From Pleurotus djamor (Eukaryota; Basidiomycota; Agaricomycetes; Agaricales; Pleurotaceae): a stretch of 64,000 bases of DNA. Below are positions 9,857 to 22,137 of this stretch, in pieces. The DNA lies in contig JAPEVF010000053.1 in the NCBI GenBank assembly GCA_029747585.1, positions 1-64,000 on the forward strand, written 5' to 3'. The notes below the pieces were generated by a model. It worked only from the letters and a program-made list of their open reading frames with translations, searched no databases and had not been told where the DNA came from. A program made the position numbers and the translations under genes. The stretch's first letter is position 1; each line of letters opens with the position of its first letter.

Positions 9857-12310
9857 CTAAATCCTCCATTTCTGCTTTATCAAGTCAGATGCTCGTTCGG
9901 CAAAGAAGTAGATAGGTGCTGTTTGCTACTCAGTTAGTGTCCTTATCAGGGAATAGAGAAGGCATCTCACCTTGGGGATGACCGCTTGGTTGTCGAGGCT
10001 TTGAAACACGACGTATCAGCTCGATGATAACGGAGCGACTGGCGAATGGGCTTACTAAGACGGAGGCATCCACGACGCGAAGGCCAGCTATACCTTTTAC
10101 GGTCAGATCTGGATCTACTACGCCAAATGCAGCTTTCTTGGGAGACATTGAACAGCTGCCAGCAGGATGAAATATGGACGCGGTGGAATTCCGGATATGG
10201 GCGTCCAGTTCTGCATCCGTTTTGGCATTCTCAAGAGAGTCAATCGGAGACAGGACATAGTCTTTCCAAACCGGTGCAGCCAAGAACCTCGTCGCACTCC
10301 TTACCGCCTCTCGCATTGTTGCCATATCCAGGGGGTCATTGAGGAGCGCGGGGTCAATCAGGGGTGGGTCGAAGGGGTTATTGGAAGTTAGCTTGACAGA
10401 TCCACCTTATGCACGCATAACAGGTGAGTGATGGATAAGTCGNAGGCAAAACAGCGACTTACGGGATACAGGGGAGAGCACAACTGTAACCATGCTGATA
10501 TAATGTCCCGGAGGCGGTGGGTAAGTGTCTTTCGTCCAGCTGTTCTATGGGCGAAGATTCATTAAAAGTGGAGCCCGGAGAACCCGAAGTGTAACTCACC
10601 GCTGGGATGATCTCAAAATGTGGGCTATTTGATCCTGGACTTGGATCGCCGCGGCTGCGAAGGAGAGGATAGTTTCGAGGGAGGCGAGACCAAATGATCT
10701 GATTGCCGAGGGTAGTCTGGACGAAACGTCCAGTCCTGTTGGTGAGCCACTCTGTCATCATCTCCGCAGGAAGTGAAGGATCGAGTCTGATGTTGTCGTC
10801 AGTGTTGTTTGAGCTGACTTTCCACACGTTGAATGTGTTTGCTTGATCATGGAAATTGCGTCCGACGTCAGGAAGGTGTACAAGGGAGGTGATATTGAGC
10901 GCTCTCAAGCTGGCTCTGTCTCCGATCCCAGAGTGAAGCAGTATAACGGGCGATCCGATAGCGCCAGCTGAATCCCAATCAGCGTCAGTTCCACGACACA
11001 ATGTCTGAAAGCGTCTCCTCACCTGATATAATCACCTCCTTAGAAGCACTGCGAACAAATTTCGTTCCTTAATCGACAATGTTAATTGAAACATGCTCAA
11101 TGGATCAATGCGACATACCACCGGATTGNTGGACGAATTCGACTCCCCGAAAGCTGGGTGTTTTGCTNTGTTTCAGGTCCTGGACCACTCGCGTGACTTG
11201 AGCGTTGATCAATACATGGAGATTGGGTCTAGAGAGAACTTCCGGGGCAAGATAAGCGGTCGCGGAGCTACTGCGAGCCCCGTGGCTGTCGATAGATGAC
11301 TGTAACCAGCCTTNTTTGCGANCGTTANAGNAACGTTATCCACTTTGGAGGATAGGGCCGGCTTACCAACGCCTAAAGGTCTCCCCGCATTCATGTCCAG
11401 AAGGTAAGGGAACTCTTTTCTCAGCTGAGTCGTAGTCTTGATCACTTTATCGTCAATTGACTGAGAAAACCCAGGCAAAGAAACAGCAACATTGCCCTTC
11501 CTGTTATGGACGAGGGGGTTATATTTACCCCTAATATCGTGTCCGTCCGCTGGGTCAGTCCAGCCTTCGCTCTGTGCATTGTTCGTCAATCAGTATGTCT
11601 CTGCTGTANTAATTAATTCAATNTCACCTTGAGGATGTATCTCTGCATCTTGGACCAAGACCACCCAGAGTCGCCACTCAGCCTTGCGTAACGATCGAAG
11701 TCCTCCGAAGAGCCCCTGGTATAAAACATGAAGTCTACGGACGCGAGGCATCAGTNAGAATACACATGATCGATGATCGCTCCGTTTTAAGCACTTACTT
11801 AGGGAGCTACTGCCTCCAAGGATCCGCCCACGGGTATAGAGGGCAACTTTATTATTGAGAGCCGTCTGNGGCGCTGTGGTATATTTCCTGGGGGCCCGAA
11901 TGAGAGAAGATCTCAGATAGTCTCGTCACGACGAACCAATCATAATCACTGAAAACCAAGTTGTTGCAGAGATACGGNACGATTGCGTCTGTGACATTCA
12001 CATGACTTGCAACTGTCAATGGAAACAATGATCGTTGAACGATAANGAGACGTACGATCTTCCCGCTTCCAGTACAAGGACGTTTATCCTCCGATTCTCG
12101 GAGAGACGATTCGCTACTACCAAGCCTGCAGTTCCACCTATTACGACGCGTCAAACACGCGTCATAGGGNNGCAATGATAAACANGCTTCACCTCCTACA
12201 ATGATAAAGTCGTATGTTGTGTTTGGGAGTTGGGCGACATTACTGAATANTGTAGCAAACGAAAGGGGGAGTACGCCAANGAGCACGCTCAATAGAGCGA
12301 GGCGGAGCAT
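9857..12310 (-). CDS. Secreted GMC oxidoreductase, aryl-alcohol-oxidase-like
   Basis: This is an FAD-dependent glucose-methanol-choline family oxidase, probably extracellular and H2O2-producing. Start 12310 gives a signal peptide (MLRLALLSVL, then GVLPLSFA), followed by NTTYDFIIVGG, the FAD-binding Rossmann start. GMC signature 2 is seen as AIGSPVILLHSGIG. The first catalytic His is in FHPAGSCSM. A small exon (PRQPSGHPQ) holds the second active-site His, and the last exon reads APIYFFAERASDLI, ending KQKWRI at 9857. Simple ORF reading misses these last two exons. The gene has many introns and many N, so some exon limits in the 5' half are uncertain. The two catalytic residues are present, so it looks functional. 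Whether the substrate is an aryl alcohol is inferred from overall resemblance only. Confidence 0.87.
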
Positions 12311-13109
12311 GGATCTAGCAAGATNACCCGAAGTGCCCCCAAANAGAANANGANGTCNATCACTTGGGAGCGAGCTTGGTGAAGGAGGAAAAAGTCTCGG
12401 AAACCTTCTGTGGATGNGGATGTGTGTAGTTAAATAAGTATGGGATCCTCTTCGTGTGAACGTGGACATCGATTGCGTTGATGATGTGTGCCTGATCNGT
12501 CTTCAGGAAAGAGGCGTAAACAAGGTAAGGCTGGTAGGATGGGCCACCGTTTCATTGACCGTAGTGGGGTTGGACAGCGGCGGTCGGCTGATGTCAACGC
12601 GCAGCCCTGAGAAAAATCCTCTGCATAAAGCCACTCCTGGCGTCTTTTCTCNGCTTGGTGAANNAGCTTCCTTATGGTGTCGCTGANGAGNNGCCATATG
12701 ANCCGCGCGACAACCTGCTTCTTGAACTACTGNAGATGCATGTTCATANTTGCGAGACCGGGAAGGGGTGGCTGAGGGTGGTAGATGAGGGCGNTATGGA
12801 TCCTGATAAACAGATGTAGGGGTGCNGGTCCTTGTAGGTNCTACGTGTGAAGCCTACNCACGGGATGGCCATCGGACAGCGGATGGATTTCGGAGGAGAA
12901 CATCCCACAGGCAGGGTAAGGGAAATCCATANGGTGAATTGTCGACTTATCAACGGNGGGCCTAGGTTTTCAAGCACGGCTTAGCATGNCACATTCGTTC
13001 ATACATTGGTGNTCGTAGTGATACATATTTTGCTCGACGGGGATACCTTACAGGAGGAGGTACATCGTTTCAAAAAGAAGGCAGGAACACCGACCTCACC
13101 GGTTCGAAA
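12311..13109. other. Intergenic, N-rich
   Basis: Promoter side of the GMC oxidase and 3' side of the DUF6534 gene. It contains many single N. No coding segment with family resemblance is seen on either strand. Confidence 0.5.
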
Positions 13110-14855
13110 CTAGCTGTCTTCGACTAAACTTGCCGGCCGTTTGGCAGACAGGTCGCGCTGATGATAATCGCACTGCGTTAGTAAGAGCCGAGGCATGGCC
13201 ACCATCGAGAAAGTGCTTACCAGATCCAACGACCCCGTCCGCGTCTCCCTGGAGATATGTACGCCTTGGGCAAAATCAATGTCTTTGTCGCCGCCTCTAG
13301 ATTGTAGTTGACTGCGGAAAGTGTGGAACTGGAGTGTATTCGAATCCAGAGAAGCTCCTTCCTGGGGGGCAATCCGTCTACGGCCATTCAATGCCACAAG
13401 GAGCACATTCGTGTACCTGGAATGGGCGTCAGATTAACGCACGATTCTGACAACCAGACATTACGACATACAATCTCGGGAGGATGTATTCCCTAGATGA
13501 AGGAACACTATTAGNNGNTGGGGATGTCAGAGAGAGCATTGAGACTCACGGAGCAACATGGTAGGACCTGTTTTCCCATCTCAAGTAAAGAGCGAGCTCC
13601 ACAACAGCGACTATCGCGGTGCTAGGGGACCAGGCTTATCAGCAAACGGCAGACAGGTCTCAGGCCAAGATACTCACACAGCTATGTGGAGGAAAGAAGA
13701 TTATCACCANGTGTGAGTACACGGGGATAGGGCTCGATGAGGGATGACGTTACCTCTAAGGAACTCGTTCGTTAATTACAGGTGAGAAATCAAGGAACCG
13801 GCGTACCCAGTTTCAACTGTATTGATGATNAGCCTGTTCATCAAAGACTCTGTCCTCTTGAATGGAGCATTCCTGCGAATGTCGGCGAGCACAAGAACCA
13901 TGGAGGTAGTGATGAGGACGTCGCAGACGAAGTCGCCAGCAAGCCATACCTACGCCAATTAGTGTGATTCCATCAGGTTGGCGAGGGTACGCACTGTGAT
14001 GACATCGGTCAAGGGATTAAGCATGAGAGCGGCGAGGTCCATGGTAAAAAACTACAGGAACGTTTGAGAGGGAATCTGGACGTGTAAGGTACGCGACGTA
14101 CCTTGATGGTCACTGCTAGTGCGGCGGCGAACTGCATCACAGCGGTCTTTTGGAAGAGATGGTCATTAACGCGATTCTCGATCCAATGAAATGCAAACTT
14201 ACTGCGACGATGAGCGAGCATACGATGAGAGTGATTTTGTTGTTCCTCAGTGTCCATATACGCCAAGCGAAGAATATCTGAACAGTCATGGCAGCTGGGA
14301 GAGGTGAGGGATCGGTTAGAGAATCTTAGACGCGGAATAACCTACTGATACCATTGAAGACGGGAAGAACAATGCCCATCCACGGTGTTTCCATCAACGC
14401 GTTGGGATCCCCCCAGCCTCTGACCAAGCTCCCCCAAGAAAGCGATGTAATGAAAACTTGCGATACTGAATCTACAATCAATAGGCCGTAGACTGGAGTA
14501 GAACATTGATGTGATTTTCTTTGGTGGTATGATGAGATGGGGCTCACCAACGGCTTTGATATACGGGCGGTCAGTCTTATGCTGCGTGTCATAGTAGTTG
14601 TCTGAAATCCCGGACTATTAGATCGCGGAGAGATTGAGATCAGACAAATTACACACATATTTGGATCAGCAGCCCGCCGTATAGTCCCCAGCTCAATATA
14701 AGACCGACGAACTACGTCACGAAATAGGTTACGGTCTCCGGTCGAGTGATGAAACGAGCTTACGACAGGGCCCAAGCTAACCACGAAGGGATGAGTAAAT
14801 GCTGGTACAACGGGGGAGAGTCGGGCGTTGCTTACAGGTGGGTGATTTCAGACAT
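13110..14855 (-). CDS. Seven-transmembrane protein, DUF6534 family
   Basis: This is a multi-exon membrane protein of a family greatly expanded in Agaricomycetes; its role is unknown. Start 14855 gives MSEITHLLGPV, then after splicing FVGLILSWGLYGGLLIQIY (TM1). Next come NYYDTQHKTDRPYIKAV and a TM2 region with VSQVFITSLSWGSLV, then WGDPNALMETPW and the Asn/Gln-bearing TM3 segment AMTVQIFFAWRIWTLRNN. FAAALAVTIKFFTMDLAAL and VWLAGDFVCDVLITTSMVL follow, then the family motif RRNAPFKRTESLMNRLIINT. The tail has LLVALNGRRRIAP and ends LSAKRPASLVEDS at 13110. The order of landmarks matches DUF6534 proteins throughout, and the frame can be followed through about ten exons. It lies between two GMC genes. 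Coordinates of internal exons are only partly certain because of N bases. Confidence 0.82.
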
Positions 14856-15836
14856 CGCGCGCAAAGCCAAGGGGGCGAGTGTGGTAGAGGATAGAGTGGC
14901 AGTAGCGACACTAGCCTAGTAATAAGAGGACTGAGGTTTTAACCGAATAGTTCCCATCAGGCAGAGTGTAACGCGTCGATATCCGAGCGCAATTGAGCAC
15001 TCCAAACCCAGGGCCGATGGAGCATGAGTTCAGCTATAACTTTTTGTATACGGCGGCGTGAGAGCAAACTTGCGGGGAAAACGATTTGCTTGTACAGCTC
15101 GGCAGAATGTCGTGCTTCGAGAAATCCCGACCTGCAAACATGATGATTCCGGGGTATTCGGATTGAAACACATCAGCCATCCGGTCCTTCCCCGTCGGTC
15201 TGGTTTGCATGGATTACTCCACGTACGGATGCAGGATCGGCAGCGAGAGATCAAGAAGAGCGTTCCCAAGGTTTAGGTCGTGAAAGTTTGACAGTTTCGC
15301 ATTGCAATGAAGGGAAATGTTTCTGTGTGGTCCTGTTCGTGCCGGCGGGCCATGGGCATCGAAAATGACCAGAAAATGCAAGGGCTCGAAGGGGAAGTGC
15401 GTAGGTTTGGTGGCTCTGACAATTCAGGGACAACTCCAACCGTGAGATAGAAATCTGGAAGTAACCGCAAACTGTACTTCGCACTGGGGCTTCGCGAAGC
15501 CCACGAGTTTGGCAGGAAGCATCACTCGACCCCTTGCAGAGCGATGCAGTGCTCAATCATGCCAAGATCATTGTGAGAATATGTTCTTCGTTGACAATGG
15601 GTGGGAGGTTCGAACAAGCCGGAGGCCATCTGCTGACTGCATCTCTTAATCCCCAGTTGACGCCGTGACGAAATCACTAGTACTCCTCAAATTTCTCATG
15701 ATCGTGATGCTAGAGTGCCATTTGATCAGTTACTGGCCCTTCCCCACAGGCTTCCGAGTCGGGATCACTTTTGCATAAAAAGGTGGGTCTTCCTCATACT
15801 CCAAGAAGTTGACTCATAGAGACTTGACAGACTCGT
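14856..15836. other. Intergenic
   Basis: Bidirectional promoter region between the DUF6534 gene (-) and the second GMC gene (+). Frames of 65-101 codons exist on the minus strand (15030-15556), but none resembles a known family. Confidence 0.5.
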
Positions 15837-18508
15837 ATGCCCTTGAACAAGACCTTTGATTACGTTGTCATTGGAGGAGGAACTGCTGGTTTAGCTGTCG
15901 CCTCGCGATTAGCAAAGAAACTGGACATAACCGTTTGTGTCCTAGAAGCAGGTCAAGATCATTCCGAAGACCCGACCGTTCAAATACCCGGTGAGTTGTT
16001 CTGAACGTATAGACGTTTCTGATCTGACCAATATCGCCAAGGACTCTACTTTCAGAACTTCGGGAAGCCAACCCACGACTGGTGTTTCTCCTCCACTGCG
16101 CAGAAAGGCGCCAACAACCGTTCGATATATCTTCCTAGGTATGGTCTTGAAACACTACTCGAACATCAATAAACCTCATTACCGATATCTCCAGAGGCAA
16201 GGGTTTGGGCGGTTCGAGTAATGTCCGTACAGGTGCTTTCCATGATCCTCATTGATGATTCATTTTGATCTCAGCTCAACTTGATGACTCTCGGGCGGTG
16301 AGTTTCATTGATGACTTCCCCGAGCTCGTCACAGCTACTTAACTTCATATACCTTCATAGGGCCCCATCCCATGAGTACGATGGTAAGTCCCTTCCCTTT
16401 GTCATTCGAAATCTTTCGCAGATGACGCGACTTCCTCAGCCTTCGAGTCGCTTGGAAATCCAACCTGGAACTCTGGTACTTTACAGCATTATTTCAGGAA
16501 GGTATGAGTGGAAGGTCCCCCAGACAACAGCTTCTGTGCATACTGACCGGGACCCCCGATAGTCACAATCCCTTCACTGCCCCGGGGCGACCGCGGCTGC
16601 TCGTGGACTCAACATATCTTCCGATCAGTTTGGCACTGGACCCATTTTAAACACCCTATCGCACCTGGTACCCAGCGTTTTCCCCTTTTGGGTCCAGGCT
16701 TACGAGGAACTTGGATTACCGTTCAACAAAGATCCCGTGCGTATGTCTTGAAAGTAATCCTTTGGGCTTCACGATCATGTTCATAGAGTTCGGGAAACAA
16801 CATTGGTGTCTGGCCCAGCTCAAATGCTATCGATCTGGCGTCTTCTCGCGTGTCATCTGCGACTGTAAGTGGTCCCAGCTTTTTGTTCAAACTCTGGCAT
16901 ACCTCGGCTCTAGGCCTATTACTCACCAGTGAAAGATCAAGCCAATGTCACCGTTATCACTGGGGCTCGTGTAACACGCTTAATATTCAGAGCTGACTCA
17001 CACGATGGGGCCACCGTCGATCGAGTTGAGTATACCGTAGGAGATCATGATGAAATATTGTCAGTCTTTGTCGGCAAAGAAGCCATCCTTTCCGCGGTAG
17101 GTCTCGTATCCCAGGTTTCATCACAGTAGTTGGTTCATCGTCTGCCAGGGCTCTTATCAAACTCCCCAAATACTCGAACTATCAGGTATGCGTCGTGATT
17201 CCAACACCCCCGAGCCAGGCTAACGTACCGGTTTTAGGTATTGGTTCCCGCCAAGTCCTAGAATCTCAGGACATCAATGTCGTCGTAGACTTGCCAGGAG
17301 TAGGGGAGAATCTACGTGAGTCCGTTTCTTTGATTCTCCCTCACTAGTCTCACTTCGCATGCTGTAGAGGTTCGCCCCACCTCGGACGTTATTCTGCGTC
17401 GTCTGTTATACTCACTAAAACTCTTTTGGTAGGAACATCCTTTAGCCTACATGGTCTTTGCCCATGACCCTAAATACGAATCGTTCGATGCTCTGTTCTA
17501 TCCGGGACGAATGGAGGCGGAAATGAAGAGATAGTGAGTAATCTCTTTACGCCTTCTGCTTCGTAGAAGAGCTGAGATTACGTTTTGACAGTCGAGAAGC
17601 CAAAGAAGGCCTCTTGACAACTGTTCCGATCAACTTTTCTTTCATGCCGCTGAAGACATGCGCTGAAAGTCGCATTAGCGCGATCGCTGGTCTCGTCAAT
17701 TCAGACGAATCATCCGCAAAACTTCCCAAGAACATCCGTGAGCTTCAGACAAAATGGCTCACCGATGATTTGAGCCCTCAGCTAGAGTTTGTATCACGTT
17801 CCTATAGATGATCGCTCCGTGACTCACATTTGGATAGGATAATGCTTGTATCCCAGTTCGTACCAACGCCAGTCAGGCCCGCGCCCAAACCAACCGGAAA
17901 TGGTCACTTCAGTTTCCCACTTATCTTAACACATCCATTTTCTCGCGGTAGTGTCCATATAGCGTCGAAGGACCCTACGAAGCCGCTACTAGTCGACTTG
18001 TCCCTTTTCGACCATCCAGCAGACATCGAAATTCTCGTCAACGCCGTCAAATTCGCGCGGCGTTTGTGCGGAACCGAAGCGTTCAAGGGCGTTGTTGTGG
18101 AAGAAATTACTCCCGGACTGAGCGTTCAAAGTGACGATGAGATCAAGGAGTTTCTTAGGAACGTTGTTGATATCACCCATCATCCTCTGGGAACAGCGGC
18201 TATGTTACCACGGGATCAAGGGGGAGTGGTTGATTCCAATCTCAAGGTTTACGGCACCACGAATTTGAGAGTGGTATGTACTCTAGTAATAGTAGCTTAA
18301 TCCACCACTGCAAGGGTAACGCTCTCCTTTCAGGTTGATGCATCAGTCATCCCGCTACAAATCGCGGCGCACCCTCAAGCCACGATATATGCCATTGCTG
18401 AAAAGGTGTGTTATAACAAAACATTTGGTTCTCGATGAAGAACTCAGTTGATTGATGTGATTTCGTGATGCTCAGGCCGCCGACATGATCCTTGAAAGTC
18501 TGATGTGA
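15837..18508 (+). CDS. GMC oxidoreductase, probably intracellular dehydrogenase/oxidase
   Basis: This is an FAD-dependent GMC-family enzyme in many short exons. The N-terminus, MPLNKTFDYVVIGGGTAGLA, has the Rossmann GxGxxG-type motif and no signal peptide, unlike the neighbouring GMC gene. The next landmarks are DWCFSSTAQKGANNRSIYLP, then RGKGLGGSSNV (signature 1). After splicing, SYQTPQILELSGIG (signature 2) and LPGVGENL follow. The C-terminal part has ITHHPLGTAAM (first catalytic His) and VDASVIPLQIAAHPQATIY (second catalytic His region), ending AADMILESLM at 18508. All hallmark segments are readable, so the gene looks intact. The substrate is unknown. It may act with the P450 and secreted oxidase nearby, but only proximity supports that. 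Confidence 0.87.
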
Positions 18509-19319
18509 TTCAGAGCTTTGACGATGCGTAAGTAAGTACGATTGTATGTACATGTCCGTGCTTCGTGAATCTACTATGCCGGTATATGGCCCTGTCTTGG
18601 AGCCATGAGGATTCCAATCCTACTTACCGCCTCGAACGCGGTCGAGGTCGATTGGTCATAAGCACTGCCTACTTCAATGAAAGGAGAACCTCACCAGATC
18701 TATTCCTTAAAATTTTCTACGCCCAGAGTCGATCTAGGAGGAAGTTGCGATTGCTTCCCTAAACATTACACGCGACCTCATTGGTCCGTTCACTATTGTC
18801 TCTCCCTCCGGGCGTGCCTGCGGAGTCGATCAGGGCTCGTCGAAGCTCGAGTCGCATGGTTAAACTTCTTTCCCCTCCTCCTAAAGTTACTTTTTTGAAG
18901 CCAGCATAGCAAGAACTGACACATCAAGCTTCCATCTACATCAGCTATGGGCAGTGTGCGCCTGGGCTGCGGACAAAGGTTTCGAACCCTCTCACAGAGT
19001 TCTGCTCCAAACCTTGGGTTTGGTCTAGATCGTTGTTGGTTGCTGTGGCGATCGAAGCATTGAATCGGAGCGAAGTCGGGCTTCGAATTTCCCGTGCATT
19101 TGTGCCGTCTGGCATTCAAGCGGTGCCTGAACTGATAGATCCGTCATCAAGGACAAACAGAAACTATTATCTCAGACATTCTGCATAGCAGCGACCTCGA
19201 CAACGACGCCCACGACGACCAAACCCACTTCCACGACGTAAGCGACGACGACGCGGCGTGATTTCCTTGGATCCTAGCGAGCTCAGGCTGGAAAAGCCAT
19301 CAGTGAACCGTCACCCCTT
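18509..19319. other. Intergenic
   Basis: 3' flank of the GMC gene and 5' leader of the PAK kinase. A 19190-19260 stretch with repeated 'cgac' triplets precedes the kinase ATG. Nothing coding is recognised. Confidence 0.5.
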
Positions 19320-22137
19320 ATGGCATTCAACCTCACTTCTACTTCGCTGACCCCTTCGCGGCCGGCGCCCCAAGCACCACGACGAGGTACTGAAGACAGC
19401 TTTGGGTCATCATCAACGTTGAACTCGTCGGGATACAGCTCTTCATTCACCTTCACTCCAGCTTCGCCGTCGAGTTCGTCTTATGCTGCCTCATATTCAG
19501 GCATTGGAGGTTCTCCAAATCGGCATCCAGAAAACAACATGTATGGTGGCAACCAGATCGTCCGAAACGGTGTTGTTAGCGTTAAAGAGGAGGGAACGTT
19601 CGCTAGTTGGATGTGGAAAGCCAAGTGGTTGGTTCTGACAGACTCTGAGTTGTCAATCCACAAATCAGAGGTAAGGATGCGGTCAGCTCAGCTATGTGAT
19701 GTGGTGCTAAGAGATTTCAGCACGCCCCCAAGCAAACCGTTGTCAATCTCGGAGATATATCCAGCATCGAGCGAACTGACCTGAAACCGTATTGCCTTCT
19801 CTTAGAGACGAAAGACAAGAGGTTCTACTTTTCGCTGAAGAACGATGAGGAGCTCTATGGCTGGCAAGATGATGTATACGCTCGGAGCCCTTTGATGGGT
19901 GTCAGCAATCCTACAAACTTCGTTCACAAAGTCCATGTAGGCTTCGATCCCGTTTCGGGAGCCTTTACTGGGATGCCCGAACAATGGAGCAAGCTGCTCA
20001 CGAAATCGGCCATCACGCGCGAGGACTACGCTAAGGATCCACAAGCCGTCCTTGACGTCCTAGAATTCTACACCGATCACCAGAAGCGGGAGATGGAAGA
20101 GATGGGTGCGTCAGATTGCCCTTTTTCGCTTCGGGCCTCCATTAATGAGGGTTGCTATTTAACATCATTTAGCCGCACCAGCACGATTCAATGCTGGAAC
20201 TGGCCTGGGTGGGATGGGTAAACTAGGCATACCGTTATCGTCTTCATCGTCGAGTGACCTATCACGTCCAGGCATGAAACGTCAAGACACAGCCCCTCCA
20301 GGTCTGTCCACAAGCGACAACCTCTCGACAGACGCAGCTCGCGCTGCCGAATTGGTGAACGGATCCCACGCTCAGCATGCGAATAGCGTTTCTGCTGGTG
20401 CCGGTAGCCGACCGCCCATCGCTGCTACCTTGCAAGCTTCAAGACCCGCTCCTCCTCGCCCATTACTTACTGCCAATCGCCCTGCCCCTCCAGCGCCCGG
20501 ACTCTCCGCGCCCAAGACCTCCCTTGACCATACCCCTTCATCTGCTGACCTACGCGCCCGCCAGAAAGCTCATGGGCCACCTCCAACTAACCCTCCTCCT
20601 ACTTCACTCCCCATCAGAAAGGAATCGCTTCCCATCCAAGCACCCCCACCACTCCAACCTTCTCAGTCGAAAGACCGAGAACGCGAGCGCGAGAGGGAAC
20701 GGGCGGAGAGGGAAAGGGAGAGGGAAAAGGACCTCGCGAGACCTGGCATGGGTGCGCCCTCCAAGTCTTCCCCTGCCACCACTCAACCCGCCACTCAACC
20801 CGCCTCTGGTCCGGCTGGAGCTACCGCTGGACCTCCCCCTGTTAAACCTTTGCAACCCACCAAGAAAGTTCAGATCCAAGCAGAGGAGAAGCCAAAGACC
20901 AATGGCATCGCTGCTGCCGCCGCCGCTCTGGAAAAGCCTAAGGAGAAGGAAAAGCGCATCAGCACGATGACGGAAGTTCAAATTATGGAGAAGCTTAGAC
21001 AAGTGGTCAGCGATGAAGACCCGAAAACTATCTACAGTAAGATCAAAAAGGTCGGGCAAGGGTGAGTTGCTTTCCTCTACTCCTCCTTTATATATTCCCG
21101 CGCGCTGCGGTCTTCGTCATCCGATGACGTTGCCTGTTAGACCATTTTGAGTACTTGGCTGATTACCACCGTTTTATTTAGAGCGTCTGGGCATGTCTAC
21201 GTTGCCAAGACGCTGGCAACTGGGAAGAAAGTGGCTATCAAGGAAATGGATTTGTCTCATCAACCACGGAAGGAGCTCATCGTCAATGAGATTCTCGTCA
21301 TGAAGGAGTCACAGCATCCAAATATAGTCAACTTCCTCGAGTCTTACCTCGTCAAGAGCAACGAACTTTGGGTTGTTATGGAATATATGGAGGGCGGTGC
21401 GTTGACGGACATAATCGAGAATAACACGCTGGAGGAAGATCAAATTGCAAGCATCTGCTTTGAGGTTAGCGGTATTGTTAGTTCCTCCGCTGCGTGTTTC
21501 TCACCATACGATCGCAGACTTGCAAAGGCTTGGGTCACCTCCATAGCCAAAGTATTATCCATCGTGACATTAAGTCCGATAACGTCCTCCTTGATGCTCA
21601 AGGCCGAGTTAAAATCAGTAAGTTCCCACATCAATTTCGTTGGATTTATTCTTACCACCACTTCGTCGACCAGCTGATTTCGGTTTCTGTGCGAAGTTAA
21701 CGGACCAGAAGTCTAAGCGGGCCACTATGGTTGGAACTCCATACTGGATGGCGCCTGAGGTCGTCAAGCAAAAGGAGTATGGTGCGAAGGTGGATATATG
21801 GTCACTTGGTATCATGGCCATCGAGATGATTGAAAACGAGCCGCCTTATCTGGATGAAGAACCATTGAAGGCCCTTTATCTCATCGCGACGAACGGTACC
21901 CCTACGCTGAAGAAGCCGGAAGCTTTGAGCAGAGAGCTCAAAGGATTCTTGGCCGTCTGTCTTTGCGTTGATGTTTCCAGCCGCGCGACTGCAAGCGAGT
22001 TGCTTGATGTAAGTCTCAATGCCAGACCCTCTGTTAATCTTACGCTTACCCCGCCTTCCAGCATGAATTCTTGAAGAAGTCTTGCGCCCTATCGGGGCTT
22101 GCTCCTCTCCTGAGGTTCAAAACGAAGCAACAATAAT
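19320..22137 (+). CDS. cla4: p21-activated kinase of the Cla4 type (PH + CRIB + Ser/Thr kinase)
   Basis: This effector kinase of Cdc42/Rac acts in polarity, septin assembly and cytokinesis. The N-terminal 75 residues are Ser/Pro-rich. A PH domain follows (from [20 protein letters not shown] through [20 protein letters not shown] to the GWQDDVY helix). Directly after it is the CRIB box ([17 protein letters not shown], ending in GMPEQW). A long Pro/Ser/Arg-rich linker carries a mixed Arg/Glu run near 20690-20730. The kinase domain shows [44 protein letters not shown] and a C-terminal HEFLKKSC. Final residues are LLRFKTKQQ (stop at 22137). All catalytic motifs are intact. PH plus CRIB separates Cla4 from Ste20. 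Confidence 0.93.

Noticed and set aside
7315..18508. Secondary-metabolite biosynthetic cluster
   Set aside because: No core enzyme (polyketide synthase, NRPS, terpene cyclase) and no cluster regulator is present; proximity alone is not enough.
20377..20970. 197-codon Pro/Arg/Leu-rich frame
   Set aside because: Out-of-frame shadow of the Cla4 linker; composition follows from the overlapping Ser/Pro/Glu-rich coding sequence.
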